Shown here piece by piece: positions 29,075 through 38,453 of a stretch of DNA of 64,000 nt. The DNA is from Flagellimonas flava (GTDB lineage Bacteria; Bacteroidota; Bacteroidia; Flavobacteriales; Flavobacteriaceae): assembly GCF_900129665.1 (NCBI RefSeq), contig NZ_FQWL01000005.1, forward strand, positions 1-64,000. The letters are read 5' to 3'. Each line of letters starts with the position of its first letter. Positions within the stretch are counted from its first letter, which is position 1. The notes beneath the pieces were generated by a model that saw only the letters and a list, made by a program, of their open reading frames with translations, had not been told where the DNA came from and did not search any database. The translations under genes were made by a program, and so were the position numbers.

Positions 29075-30163
29075 TTAATTATCTACATCGGTCATTACAA
29101 ATTCAACCCTCCGATTAGCCATATGATCTTCGGCAATTTTACCATTCCCCAAGGGTCTTGTATCTCCTACTCCCTCCCAAACAATTCGATTGTCATCAAT
29201 CCCCAGATTGGTCAGGTACAGTGCAACGGCCCTAGCGCGTAAGGAAGAGATAAACTTATTGTAGCCAGGTTGCCCTACATTATCCGAGTGCCCGGTAATC
29301 TTCATTTGCACTTCGGCATTTTCCTTTAGGTACTTAAATATTTTTTTGACACTTGCCACAGCCTCGGCATCCAATTCGTATCCTTTGGGCTCAAAAGGAT
29401 TACGCTCTAGAACATAGATCTTGTCCTTTTCATAATTTATCCTGGGCTGTTCTTCCAGCACCAAATTGTCAACATAATAGTATGAAAAATCGCTTGACAG
29501 GACCGGTCCTTCTTGTCCGAGAAGTTCAGTGTTTACATTATTGTCAAAATTTCCTACGATGATATGGTTTTCAAAACCTTTGGCCTCGAACTCAGCTGTC
29601 AGTGTAACCCACTCATCCTTATTTGCCAAAGATTTGTTGGGTTTAAGCTTTACCTTGTGAAATGACAAGCCTTCTTCCAGGTCCATTCTCGAACCGGTTA
29701 ACGCAGAACTGTTCGGGAATTTAATTTTTTTATTGACCAAGACAATCGATAAGTTTTTTAGGGCAAGGCTGGAAGCATCTGCCAAACTTACTTGCAAGGA
29801 TATTTTGTAGGGGTGTTTTTCCCTCAAAGTTTTACTGGTGTTCAATTGAAGGTATTCCCTATAATCGTTTAACGCATAGAAGTACAGTCCCACATAAGCG
29901 GAACCATCCGTAGCCACTTGGGAACCCTTAAAGTTGGCGGGCACCCCAAAATCACTTGTGCCACATTGATTAAAGTAATCTCCAGAACTTGAAGATGGCA
30001 ATGAAATCTCTTCGAGCAAAGCATCGAAACCGGTAATGTTGGTAGGGCAGGACTTATATTCCTCAAAACTGGGGTTAAGAACTAAATTTTGCCCATAACT
30101 TGACGCCCCCAGTGCAAAACCAAAAATAAGAGCAAAAAAAATACGAGTAACCTTATAAACCAT
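29075..30163 (-). CDS. OmpA family protein with N-terminal galactose-binding-like domain
   Basis: This 362-residue protein has a signal peptide and a mature start NLVLNPSFEEYKSCPTN. A beta-rich domain follows (GTSDFGVPANFKGSQVATDGSAYVGLYFYALNDYREYLQ). The C-terminal ~110 residues are an OmpA peptidoglycan-binding domain: VQMKITGHSDNVGQPGYNKFISSLRARAVALYL and GVGDTRPLGNGKIAEDHMANRRVEF, with the conserved D and R that hold diaminopimelate. It probably links the outer membrane or surface to the cell wall. It is paralogous to the equal-length gene at 30692-31780. Confidence 0.9.
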   Translation of the reverse strand: MVYKVTRIFFALIFGFALGASSYGQNLVLNPSFEEYKSCPTNITGFDALLEEISLPSSSSGDYFNQCGTSDFGVPANFKGSQVATDGSAYVGLYFYALNDYREYLQLNTSKTLREKHPYKISLQVSLADASSLALKNLSIVLVNKKIKFPNSSALTGSRMDLEEGLSFHKVKLKPNKSLANKDEWVTLTAEFEAKGFENHIIVGNFDNNVNTELLGQEGPVLSSDFSYYYVDNLVLEEQPRINYEKDKIYVLERNPFEPKGYELDAEAVASVKKIFKYLKENAEVQMKITGHSDNVGQPGYNKFISSLRARAVALYLTNLGIDDNRIVWEGVGDTRPLGNGKIAEDHMANRRVEFVMTDVDN

Positions 30164-30322
30164 AGTTGAATCTGTTTTTTTGGTTCTCGTACCGCTTATA
30201 TAAACGTTGGTTTTTTCGCTGTATTGTCTAGAACGATCTTTTCTACCCCCTTATCGATCTTGGATATTACTACCATACTAACTTTCAGGAAAATACGTTA
30301 CTATAGTCCAAATCTTACTATC

Positions 30323-30658
30323 ATGCGCATAGTGACGTGCATATTGGTGTTATCTCTTGTGCCCTGTTTTGGCTTTGGCCAAAATAAGATTACAGGTAAA
30401 ATTGTGGACCAGCTTGGGTTTCCCATCTACCGTGCTTCCGTTGCACTTAACACCACGGATATTATCACTTACACCGACTATGACGGGTCCTTTACCTTGA
30501 CAAGCGACAAAGATTTTCATTGGAAAGTCAACATTTCCTCCAAAGGCTATAAGCCAGAATCCTATTTCGTACTAAGCGGAGGCAGCACAGGCGCAATAGT
30601 TTTGGAGTTTGACGCCGACATCAAGGAACTTTTGGATGCCAGTTCCGGTATTGATTGA
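30323..30658 (+). CDS. Small exported protein with CarboxypepD_reg-like domain
   Basis: I start it at the ATG at 30323 (111 residues), giving the signal peptide MRIVTCILVLSLVPCFGFGQ. The mature part is a single beta-sandwich of the carboxypeptidase-regulatory type: ITGKIVDQLGFPIYRASVALNTTDIITYTDYDGSFTL, ending IVLEFDADIKELLDAS. This is the domain that normally heads TonB-dependent receptors, but here it stands alone. It lies between two leftward OmpA paralogues and is transcribed the other way. Its partner is unknown. Confidence 0.78.
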   Translation: MRIVTCILVLSLVPCFGFGQNKITGKIVDQLGFPIYRASVALNTTDIITYTDYDGSFTLTSDKDFHWKVNISSKGYKPESYFVLSGGSTGAIVLEFDADIKELLDASSGID

Positions 30659-30691
30659 TTTCTCAATTAGGAAAGCTGGGACGACAGTAAA

Positions 30692-31780
30692 CTACTCATC
30701 AACGAATTCGGTCATCACAAATTCCACTCTACGGTTTTTGCGCCTTGCTTTGTCATTAATTGCACTATCCAAAGGGATTTTGTTTCCATGCCCGGCAGAA
30801 GATATTCTATTTTTCTCAAGTCCTAGTTTTATAAGATAGCGGGCAACCGTATTGGCGCGCTGTGTAGATAGGACATCGTTGTATTCCTCCGAACCTAAAT
30901 CATCAGTATGACCACTAATGGAAACTTTAAGTTTCGGGTTCTTTTTCAGATAGCTATATACATCTCTTAAACTCTGCTTGGCTTTGGGCTCCAATTCGAA
31001 ACGGTCAAAATCAAAATTCACATGATTGAGCACATAGCTTTGGTTAGGTTGGTAATCAGGTCCTAAATACACCAAGGAAACATCGTCCAAGTAGTAATAG
31101 GAATAACCTTCTCCCGAAGTTGTTTTATTACCAAAATCCAGATAATGGGTTCCTCCGTTACTTTTGAAATTACCCAAAACCAGATTGGTCTCAAACCCTT
31201 TGGCTACAATATCCAGACTTACCCGCATCCATTCTTTCTTGTCATCATAAAATCCTGTAGCCGAAAATTGCTTGGCATGTGTGGTTTTGCTTCTTGCAGA
31301 GGCCAACACAGCATTGGACAGCTGTCTTTTGGTATGTATGGACAAAGGTTTTTGGGAAAATACAGCTCCCATATCCATGACCGCTCCATCCGATTTTTCC
31401 GAAAGACTGAGGCTAAGGCTCAATCTATACCTATGACCTTTTTTTAAGGTCTCCATCAATTCAACTTGAATATATTCCCTGTAGTCCTTGGGTGCAAAGA
31501 GATACAGTCCCGCATAGGCATTGCCCTCATAGGCTTCTTGTTTTCCCTTAAAGTTCATTGGGATTCCCAGTTTGGTCTTGCTGCACTCGTTGAAATAGTC
31601 CGTAGTGCCCAAGGTAGGGGCACTCCAATACTCTGTATCCCCGTTAAGATTGCTCATTTTGATAGGGCATTCCACAAAATCTTCAAAGCCTCCGTTATGG
31701 ACTAGATTTTGGGCCATTCCCATGAAGCAGGACAGGGTCAAAGCCAGGCTGGTCAATATGTAAGAGAATCGTAATCGCAT
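30692..31780 (-). CDS. OmpA family protein (paralogue)
   Basis: This is also 362 residues, with a signal peptide and the same plan as the gene at 29075-30163. The mature start is NLVHNGGFEDFVECPIKMSN, followed by KTKLGIPMNFKGKQEAYEGNAYAGLYLFAPKDYREYIQ. The C-terminal OmpA domain has VNFDFDRFELEPKAKQSLRDV, KVSISGHTDDLGSEEYNDVLSTQRANTVARYLI and NKARRKNRRVEFVM-type residues. The two paralogues flank a small CarboxypepD_reg-like gene on the opposite strand, so the trio looks like a duplicated envelope module. Confidence 0.9.
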   Translation of the reverse strand: MRLRFSYILTSLALTLSCFMGMAQNLVHNGGFEDFVECPIKMSNLNGDTEYWSAPTLGTTDYFNECSKTKLGIPMNFKGKQEAYEGNAYAGLYLFAPKDYREYIQVELMETLKKGHRYRLSLSLSLSEKSDGAVMDMGAVFSQKPLSIHTKRQLSNAVLASARSKTTHAKQFSATGFYDDKKEWMRVSLDIVAKGFETNLVLGNFKSNGGTHYLDFGNKTTSGEGYSYYYLDDVSLVYLGPDYQPNQSYVLNHVNFDFDRFELEPKAKQSLRDVYSYLKKNPKLKVSISGHTDDLGSEEYNDVLSTQRANTVARYLIKLGLEKNRISSAGHGNKIPLDSAINDKARRKNRRVEFVMTEFVDE

Positions 31781-31882
31781 GATTTCGAATCCAATTGGGG
31801 CGCCCAGAACGCTGAAAATTTAGCACAGGACAGTCAAAGCATAACGATTTTCTTTAGACTTTATTGTGTTTTTCCTACAAAA

Positions 31883-33646
31883 CTAGAAGTCGAACTTATA
31901 AGACACCCCCGCTAGAGCCTGAAATCCCTGCACTCTAAATTTGGCCCATCGCTGGTAGTCATTATTGGCAATATTGGAAGCCTTCACAAAAATGGAGAGT
32001 TGCTCGTTAAACCGGTATCCTGCATGCGCATTGGCATCAAAAAAACCATCTAATGTTACAATAGTTGCAGGAAACTCTGATGGGGTTGCATTTTCCAACG
32101 CCTGCGCAACTAAATCGTCCCGTTCTCCCACATAAAACAAGTTGGCCCCTAAGTACCATTGTTTGTTGATCTGATAATCCATGAACACGGATCCTTTAAT
32201 GCTTGGTAAATTCCAAGCGGGATTGTCCGTTTCCGTATCGTAGTCATAAAATTCGGCATTTACTCCTAAGGTAAAATTGCGATTAACATCAATGTTGAGC
32301 TCTCCAAAAATGCCCAAAGTCTTCACATCGTCATAAAACACTTGAAACGAATTGCCATAGTAATAGCCTTTTTCATCTGTCCTAAACAAATTTTGAGGAT
32401 TTAATAAGAACAACGGTTTTCTATTTTCGGCGGTGTACGAACCTTTTATATTGTATCCCACATTAGAGAGCAACTGCCCTTTCAACCCCACATAGCCCTC
32501 ATATTGTTGATCTGTTGGCAGAATAGACAAGGTTGGTGAAACAAAGGGGTTGTCCTGAACAAATCCATAGTACGAATTCTGGTTCAGTTGTCCTTCTATT
32601 CCCCCATAAGCAATTACAGTTTCATCCACTAGCCTATACGAAGCGGTTACTGCCGGATAAATGTAAAAATTGCCATCACTGTTTTCCGTATCCATGCCAT
32701 ATACAAAATTGGCACCCAAATTTAGGGTAAGATCATCCCTTAGCACTAAAAGACTGGGGTTAATCCCAACCTGAAACTGGCCATAGTTGATTTCTTCATC
32801 ATTGACCGTATTGTTTAGGGATGTGTTTTGGAAACTCCCTCCAACATAATCCAATTTTGTATTTATAGTTACCAATTCTTCCGTAATCGGCAACTCAATT
32901 GTCGGTGTAATTACGACCCGGTTCTCCCCGGAATCGGTAGCATCCCAAAATCGTCTAACCAAAATCTTGCCCTTCTTAAAAAATGAATCCTCAAGGCTCA
33001 AATGGGCCTGGGCCTGGGCATTGAAGTAATTCTGGGTCCCATCAATAGAGGCAACCGTGGCATCGTCAAAAGCCCCGTTTTCAATACCGTACCAATTATA
33101 AAGTTGATGTTGCAGTCCAATACTGGCGCCCCAATCCATATCGCGATCTTTTTTGGCATAGGACGCATCAAACTTGGTGTTATAGAAATCCGCATCCAGA
33201 GGTGTGGTTTCAATAGCTCCCCTTGAGGAATGATGGCTAAGGCCAAAATCCAACAAATTCTCTCCCCTGTTGAACTCCCGACTGGTGTACAGATCCACCA
33301 TGGCGTTGTTGTAGTTCCCTAATCCTATTGAGGCATAGGAGTTGTAAAAGGTGGGTGGAGGGGTACGCTTTACCTTTGAGGCCTTTCCTTTGGCCGGTGT
33401 AAAAGTAGAGGCCACTGGCACTGAAAAAATGTTATAGTCGATTTTCTTCTTTTGAAGAACGATCGAATCGTTCAGGTCGGGTGCCGATTTAATCTTAAAG
33501 GCATCCGAAACGGTAGGTGAATAAGGTTTGACCACCGTTACCGTCTCGGTTCCTATATCATCGGTCTCCTGAGCCAGCAAGGCTCCCCAAAGGCTCAAAA
33601 ATAAAATTGAAAATAGATATGTGTTCTTATTCATGTTTTCTCGCAT
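31883..33646 (-). CDS. Outer-membrane beta-barrel of TonB-receptor type
   Basis: This 587-residue protein has a signal peptide (MNKNTYLFSILFLSLWGALLAQ) when read from the second Met at 33634. The upstream ATG at 33646 shares its A with the stop of the TPR gene (TAATG), which suggests translational coupling, so both starts are possible. The mature N-terminus ETDDIGTETVTVVKPYSPTVSDAFKIKSAP is too short for a full plug. The rest is alternating aromatic barrel strands, ending QALAGVSYKFDF. It is probably an outer-membrane partner of the TPR protein upstream. The substrate is unknown. Confidence 0.82.
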   Translation of the reverse strand: MRENMNKNTYLFSILFLSLWGALLAQETDDIGTETVTVVKPYSPTVSDAFKIKSAPDLNDSIVLQKKKIDYNIFSVPVASTFTPAKGKASKVKRTPPPTFYNSYASIGLGNYNNAMVDLYTSREFNRGENLLDFGLSHHSSRGAIETTPLDADFYNTKFDASYAKKDRDMDWGASIGLQHQLYNWYGIENGAFDDATVASIDGTQNYFNAQAQAHLSLEDSFFKKGKILVRRFWDATDSGENRVVITPTIELPITEELVTINTKLDYVGGSFQNTSLNNTVNDEEINYGQFQVGINPSLLVLRDDLTLNLGANFVYGMDTENSDGNFYIYPAVTASYRLVDETVIAYGGIEGQLNQNSYYGFVQDNPFVSPTLSILPTDQQYEGYVGLKGQLLSNVGYNIKGSYTAENRKPLFLLNPQNLFRTDEKGYYYGNSFQVFYDDVKTLGIFGELNIDVNRNFTLGVNAEFYDYDTETDNPAWNLPSIKGSVFMDYQINKQWYLGANLFYVGERDDLVAQALENATPSEFPATIVTLDGFFDANAHAGYRFNEQLSIFVKASNIANNDYQRWAKFRVQGFQALAGVSYKFDF

Positions 33647-36600
33647 TAATTGCCCGGCTCCACGGAAGAATTACTTTGTGCTTCCCTTGACTTGATTATG
33701 GCAAGCTCTCCCTTGGCCTCCGCAACAATCTCATCATATTCCGCGAAGTTGGAAATTACACTCTCCAAAATATAAGTGGCCTGAAAGGCATCTTGCAGCG
33801 CATAAAAGTTTTTTGCCATAATGATCAGTCCTTTACCTCCCCATTCCTTGTGTGCCGAATAATCCTTTGCCAATTTCTGCACCGAAGTATTTGAAGCTTC
33901 AAAATCTTGGTTTTGGTGTTTGAAGTAGGCATCATAATACCATGCCTCCGCAGCTAGCTTACCTGTTGCGATTTTTTTAACCTCCCCATAAGCGGTCTCT
34001 GCCAAACGCTCATCATTGGTGGCAATGGCAGACCGGGCAATCATGATTTGGGCATCACTTTTAATTCTGTTGTCCAATTTGGGAGCATTGAGCACTTTTT
34101 CGGCATAGGCAATGGTCATATCATAATTCTTCTGACCGTAATATCCTTTCATCAGGTTGGACTGCGCAAAGGTTCGGTTCTGGGCAATTTCCGCAGAAGA
34201 TTCCAAACGTTCCAAATAAGGAATTGCACTTGGATAATCTTGTCGCCCAATATAAATTTCACATACCCGGGTCAATGCCTGCTCCGTGTATTCGCCGCTT
34301 CCGCTATCTGCCACGACCAAATAATTTTTCAACGCCTCGTCCTTTTGGTTCCTGGAAAAATATAATTGGGCCAACTTAAAGTTCACTTGAAGGGAGTGTA
34401 TTCCGGATGGGAATTCTTTTAGATAGGCTTCATACCCCCGAAGGGCGGCATCGGTTTTTCCTTCCGAATTTTTCCGGTCCGCGGCTTCAAAGCTAGCGTT
34501 GTCCAATTCTGCATCCGTGACCTCAACAAAGTCCAGATTTCTTACCCAAGCGGCATATTCACTTACCCTTCCCTCATCCACATAAACCAATTTAGCAGTT
34601 GCCACAGCTTGTTTCGCCTCTTGTGTATTTGGATATTTACTTACCACCGACTTCAATTTTGTCAGTGCCCGATCATTTCTGTTGGCATTGTAATGGACCA
34701 ACCCCTGTCTTAATAGAGCCCTTGGCGCAAATTTGCTCCTTCCAAATTCTTCCACCAAACGGTCATAGGTTTGCATACCTAAACTTTCATTGTCCGTTTT
34801 GATGTAGGAATTCCCCAGTTCGAAAAGGGCGTCATCCCTAAGTGATGATTTGGGGTAACGACTTAAGAATTGGTTCAACCCATCAATCTTTGCCTTGTTT
34901 TTTCCCAAAAATCCGTTGCACAACGTCTTCTGAAAAGCAGCATAATCCCTTTCTGGGCCATTTAATTTCGAAGCATCGTTATAGGCTGTTAGTGCAGATT
35001 GGTACTTGCTGGTTACAAAATAGCTGTCACCCAAGCGCACATAGCTATCCCCCAACCTTCCGTCTGCATCAACTCCTAAACTTGTGACATTTTTGAAATG
35101 GTTTATAGCACTTCCATAGGTTTTTAATTTAAAGTGGACATAGCCCAAATTGTAGTCCAAATGTTGATATTCGGGCAAATTCTTGGCAGCTGCCAGTCGT
35201 TTGAAACGACCAAAGTCATCCAGGGCCTCTTCAAATCGATTGAGACGATAGTTGCTTTCTCCCTTCCAATACAATGCTCTGGCCTCAAAATCGGTACTGC
35301 CCACATTCTTCAAGGATTTTAAAAAACGCTCCTCCGCGCCAGCGTAATCGCCTTCCATAAAAAGTTCCACGCCTCTATAAAATGCCACCTTTTGATAGGT
35401 TTCCTTACTGGCATATCCTTTGTTCTTTTCCAAAAGTTCCATGGCACCCTCAAAGTTTTTGGATGTGATATAGGAATCCACCAAAAGCTCCTGAATTTCC
35501 TGTTGGTGTTGATCTTTGGGATACTTCTCCAAATAGGAGGTCATGACTTCGGGAACAGGCTCATAGGCATTCCCTATTTCATAGCTCAGTCTTGCATAAT
35601 TGAGCAAGGCATCTCTTTCAATTTCAGGGCTGAAATCCATTTGGGAAGCATTCCTAAAAGCGTTTAGGGCTTCCGGCTTTTTATTCAATTTGAGGTAACA
35701 CTCGGCCAAATGGTAATATGCATTCTGGGAAACACTGTTGGTTCCACCAATGATTTTATTGAACTGCTGGATAGCCCCTTCAAAATCTCCTTGCTTATAA
35801 TGGCTATATCCCATGAGGTAGTAATCCGTATTGCTGAGTTTCCCTCTTCTACCCCTGTATTTTTTAAGGTACGGAAGGGCTTCATCATATTGTTCCAGAT
35901 TAAAATAGCTTTCCCCGATGACCTTGTTGAGTTCGGAAACCTCTTTCCGATCTGATTTGGGCAATTGTTTCTTGGCCATGGCGATGGCCTCTTCAAAATT
36001 GCCCAGTTTAAAATTTAGATCGGCTTGATAATAGGATAGTTTTTCATTGAGCAGTTCCGGGTCCGTGATTTGATCAAAACGGGCACTTGCCTCATCGTAA
36101 TCGTCTTGCTCATAAGCTATATAGCCTAAGTAGTATTTGGCTTGTGAGCCATATTTAGGCGAGGTGCTCACCCTGCTCAAGTAGCGTTCAGCCTCCTTGG
36201 GCCTTCTTGAAGCATATAAGGCGTAACCGTTATTAAAATTGAAACGTTCCTTATCTGCATTGGACATCGCAGATTGATCCACTTTTTTATACCATTTAAG
36301 GGCATAAGGGTACTTTCCAGTCTCAAAATAGTAATCGGCCACATCCAAAAAAGCTGAATTTCGTTTGGTGGAAGTGGGATAACGATCCACAAAATCCTCC
36401 ATGAGTCTGTCCGCTCCGCGTTGGTTCAATCGAATAGCGGCATTGGCGGCATAATAAGCACTATTGGCTTCGGTCTCCCCGTCCTCGGTGCTGGATTTTA
36501 CATCTTCAAAAATAGCTTGGGCCGCTTGGTACTGCTGATTGTTATAGAGCGTTAAGGCCTCTTGGTACACCTTATCTTCGTGGGTGAAAATTTGACTTTC

Positions 36601-36666
36601 CTGAGCCGAAAGCACAAAAAAAGTTCCCAAGAATATGGGAAAATAAAGGAGATTTTTTCGATTCAT
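33646..36666 (-). CDS. Large TPR protein, exported
   Basis: This 1006-residue protein has a signal peptide (MNRKNLLYFPIFLGTFFVLSAQ) and an almost continuous series of tetratricopeptide repeats. Visible units include YQEALTLYNNQQYQAAQAIFEDV, YPYALKWYKKVDQ, DYYLMGYSHYKQGDFEGAIQQFNKI and FEARALYWKGESNYRLNRFEEALDDFGRF. It is probably a periplasmic scaffold. Its stop codon overlaps the start of the barrel gene (TAATG), so the two are translated together, which supports a joint outer-membrane complex. An exact -7 element (TACCTTTG, minus strand) lies 70 bases upstream. Confidence 0.88.
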   Translation of the reverse strand: MNRKNLLYFPIFLGTFFVLSAQESQIFTHEDKVYQEALTLYNNQQYQAAQAIFEDVKSSTEDGETEANSAYYAANAAIRLNQRGADRLMEDFVDRYPTSTKRNSAFLDVADYYFETGKYPYALKWYKKVDQSAMSNADKERFNFNNGYALYASRRPKEAERYLSRVSTSPKYGSQAKYYLGYIAYEQDDYDEASARFDQITDPELLNEKLSYYQADLNFKLGNFEEAIAMAKKQLPKSDRKEVSELNKVIGESYFNLEQYDEALPYLKKYRGRRGKLSNTDYYLMGYSHYKQGDFEGAIQQFNKIIGGTNSVSQNAYYHLAECYLKLNKKPEALNAFRNASQMDFSPEIERDALLNYARLSYEIGNAYEPVPEVMTSYLEKYPKDQHQQEIQELLVDSYITSKNFEGAMELLEKNKGYASKETYQKVAFYRGVELFMEGDYAGAEERFLKSLKNVGSTDFEARALYWKGESNYRLNRFEEALDDFGRFKRLAAAKNLPEYQHLDYNLGYVHFKLKTYGSAINHFKNVTSLGVDADGRLGDSYVRLGDSYFVTSKYQSALTAYNDASKLNGPERDYAAFQKTLCNGFLGKNKAKIDGLNQFLSRYPKSSLRDDALFELGNSYIKTDNESLGMQTYDRLVEEFGRSKFAPRALLRQGLVHYNANRNDRALTKLKSVVSKYPNTQEAKQAVATAKLVYVDEGRVSEYAAWVRNLDFVEVTDAELDNASFEAADRKNSEGKTDAALRGYEAYLKEFPSGIHSLQVNFKLAQLYFSRNQKDEALKNYLVVADSGSGEYTEQALTRVCEIYIGRQDYPSAIPYLERLESSAEIAQNRTFAQSNLMKGYYGQKNYDMTIAYAEKVLNAPKLDNRIKSDAQIMIARSAIATNDERLAETAYGEVKKIATGKLAAEAWYYDAYFKHQNQDFEASNTSVQKLAKDYSAHKEWGGKGLIIMAKNFYALQDAFQATYILESVISNFAEYDEIVAEAKGELAIIKSREAQSNSSVEPGN

Positions 36667-36735
36667 AGTGTTCTACGCTGTTCTCGATTGACTGTTACCA
36701 TAACGTGAAAATTTAAGCCAAAGTATATTTTAGGC

Positions 36736-36743
36736 CAAAGGTA
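36736..36743 (-). promoter_or_regulatory. Candidate -7 element of the TPR/barrel operon
   Basis: The minus strand reads TACCTTTG, an exact TAnnTTTG, upstream of the 36666 start. No clear -33 element was seen. Confidence 0.45.
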
Positions 36744-36864
36744 GTTCGTAAAACCTTCATGCATATTAACTTTAAACATGGTAACTTTGACCTAAGTTGC
36801 TGTTGTCTTTTATTATCAAATCGTCAATAGGAATGTACCCATAACTTATAAACTTTTGCCATAA

Positions 36865-37548
36865 ATGCCTGAAACCATCTTAAAATTGCAGGATGTTGCC
36901 GTTTTCCAAAACGAGAATCTCATTTTGAACGATATCACCTTGGAGGTAAAAAAAGGGGAATTTGTCTATGTCATTGGAAAAACCGGGAGTGGCAAAAGTA
37001 GTTTCATGAAGACCCTCTATGCCGATCTGCCCTTAAAACAAGGTTCAGGCTCTATTGTTGACTTCGACTTAAAAAAACTGGAGGAAAAGGAAATTCCATT
37101 TCTGCGAAGAAAATTGGGCATCGTTTTTCAGGATTTTAAACTGTTACCGGACCGGAACGTGAACAACAATCTACGCTTTGTTCTAAAGGCCACTGGATGG
37201 ACCGATACCTCAAAAATGGATTCCAAAATTGAAGAGGTATTGGATAAAGTGGGCATGAAGACCAAAGGCTTTAAATTTCCGCATGAACTCTCAGGAGGGG
37301 AACAACAACGTATTGCGATAGCAAGGGCCTTATTGAACGACCCTGAACTTATCCTTGCCGATGAGCCTACAGGTAATCTAGATCCCCAAACCAGTGTTGA
37401 GGTGATGAAAGTGCTTCAGGACATCAATCAAAACGGACGGACAATCATCATGGCCACCCACGACTACGCGCTGATCTTAAAATATCCCCATAAAACCTTA
37501 AAATGTGATGGCAGCAAGGTATTTGAAGTCATACAAAAAGCGGTTTAA
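36865..37548 (+). CDS. ftsE: Cell division ATP-binding protein FtsE
   Basis: This 227-residue ABC ATPase has Walker [11 protein letters not shown]-loop [17 protein letters not shown], signature [15 protein letters not shown] and Walker [14 protein letters not shown], with the switch His in MATHDYALI. The Q-loop region PDRNV and the overall length fit FtsE rather than lipoprotein exporters. With FtsX it controls peptidoglycan hydrolases at division. ftsX is not next to it here, as often seen in Bacteroidota. Confidence 0.88.
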   Translation: MPETILKLQDVAVFQNENLILNDITLEVKKGEFVYVIGKTGSGKSSFMKTLYADLPLKQGSGSIVDFDLKKLEEKEIPFLRRKLGIVFQDFKLLPDRNVNNNLRFVLKATGWTDTSKMDSKIEEVLDKVGMKTKGFKFPHELSGGEQQRIAIARALLNDPELILADEPTGNLDPQTSVEVMKVLQDINQNGRTIIMATHDYALILKYPHKTLKCDGSKVFEVIQKAV

Positions 37549-37694
37549 GTAAACCGATGTTTATTTTCCCCAAGACGCTATTCCCTCGCACAGGTACAGG
37601 ATCCCGTTAACAACAATTTGACAACCAGATATCTTCAGGTTTTGATGGCCAAAACTTTTTTGTTTCTTTTGCAGCATTAAATTTTATCCCTTTT

Positions 37695-38453
37695 ATGGAA
37701 ATTCTTGGTATTGATATAGGTGGATCAGGTATTAAAGGTGCCTTGGTAAATGCAGAAACCGGCGAAATGGTAACGGAAAGACATCGCATTCCAACGCCCA
37801 GTTCGAGGAAACCAGGGGATATGGCCGAAGTGGTCAAGCAAATTGTAGATCATTTCAATTATGAAGGTCCTGTAGGTTGCGGTTTCCCCACAATTGTCAA
37901 GAATGGCGTATGTGCTTCACCTGGAAATTTGGATTCCAGTTGGCTGGGTGTAAATATTGATGAACTCTTTACACAAGCAACAGGTCACGAATTTACCGTG
38001 CTCAACGACGCTGATGCTGCGGGTTATGCTTCCATGAACTATGGAGTGGGCAAAGGCAGAAAAGGATTGGTCATCATGATCACGATTGGCACAGGTTTGG
38101 GAAGCGGGGCTTTCTATAACGGGATATTGTTGCCCAATTTTGAATTGGGGCAACTTCCATATAAAAAATATGACAAAATTGAACAATGGGCCGCAGCTTC
38201 GGCAAAAGAGCGCGAAAATCTGAGCTACGAGAAGTGGGGAAAGCGATTCAATAAATTCCTAAAATATGTGGAACTGATTACAGCTCCGGACCTCATCATT
38301 GTGGGTGGCGGCACCTCCAAAAAATGGAAGGAATTCAGTCACCTCATCACCATTGAAACGGAAGTTGTAAAGGCCGAATTAATGAACCATGCAGGCATTA
38401 TCGGTCCTGCCGTGGCCTGCCTACGAGAGCAACACCACGGGCATTTAACCTAG
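37695..38453 (+). CDS. ppgK: Polyphosphate glucokinase (ROK family)
   Basis: This 252-residue kinase phosphorylates glucose, with polyphosphate and/or ATP as donor. The N-terminal phosphate loop is LGIDIGGSGIKGALV. NDADAAGYASMNYGVGKG, then ITIGTGLGSGAFYNG and ELGQLPYKKYDKIEQWAAASAKE fit the PPGK subgroup, with LIIVGGGTSKKWKEF near the C-terminus. Donor specificity cannot be read from the sequence. Its TAG overlaps the TAG of the convergent typA gene through a shared CTAG. Confidence 0.88.
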   Translation: MEILGIDIGGSGIKGALVNAETGEMVTERHRIPTPSSRKPGDMAEVVKQIVDHFNYEGPVGCGFPTIVKNGVCASPGNLDSSWLGVNIDELFTQATGHEFTVLNDADAAGYASMNYGVGKGRKGLVIMITIGTGLGSGAFYNGILLPNFELGQLPYKKYDKIEQWAAASAKERENLSYEKWGKRFNKFLKYVELITAPDLIIVGGGTSKKWKEFSHLITIETEVVKAELMNHAGIIGPAVACLREQHHGHLT

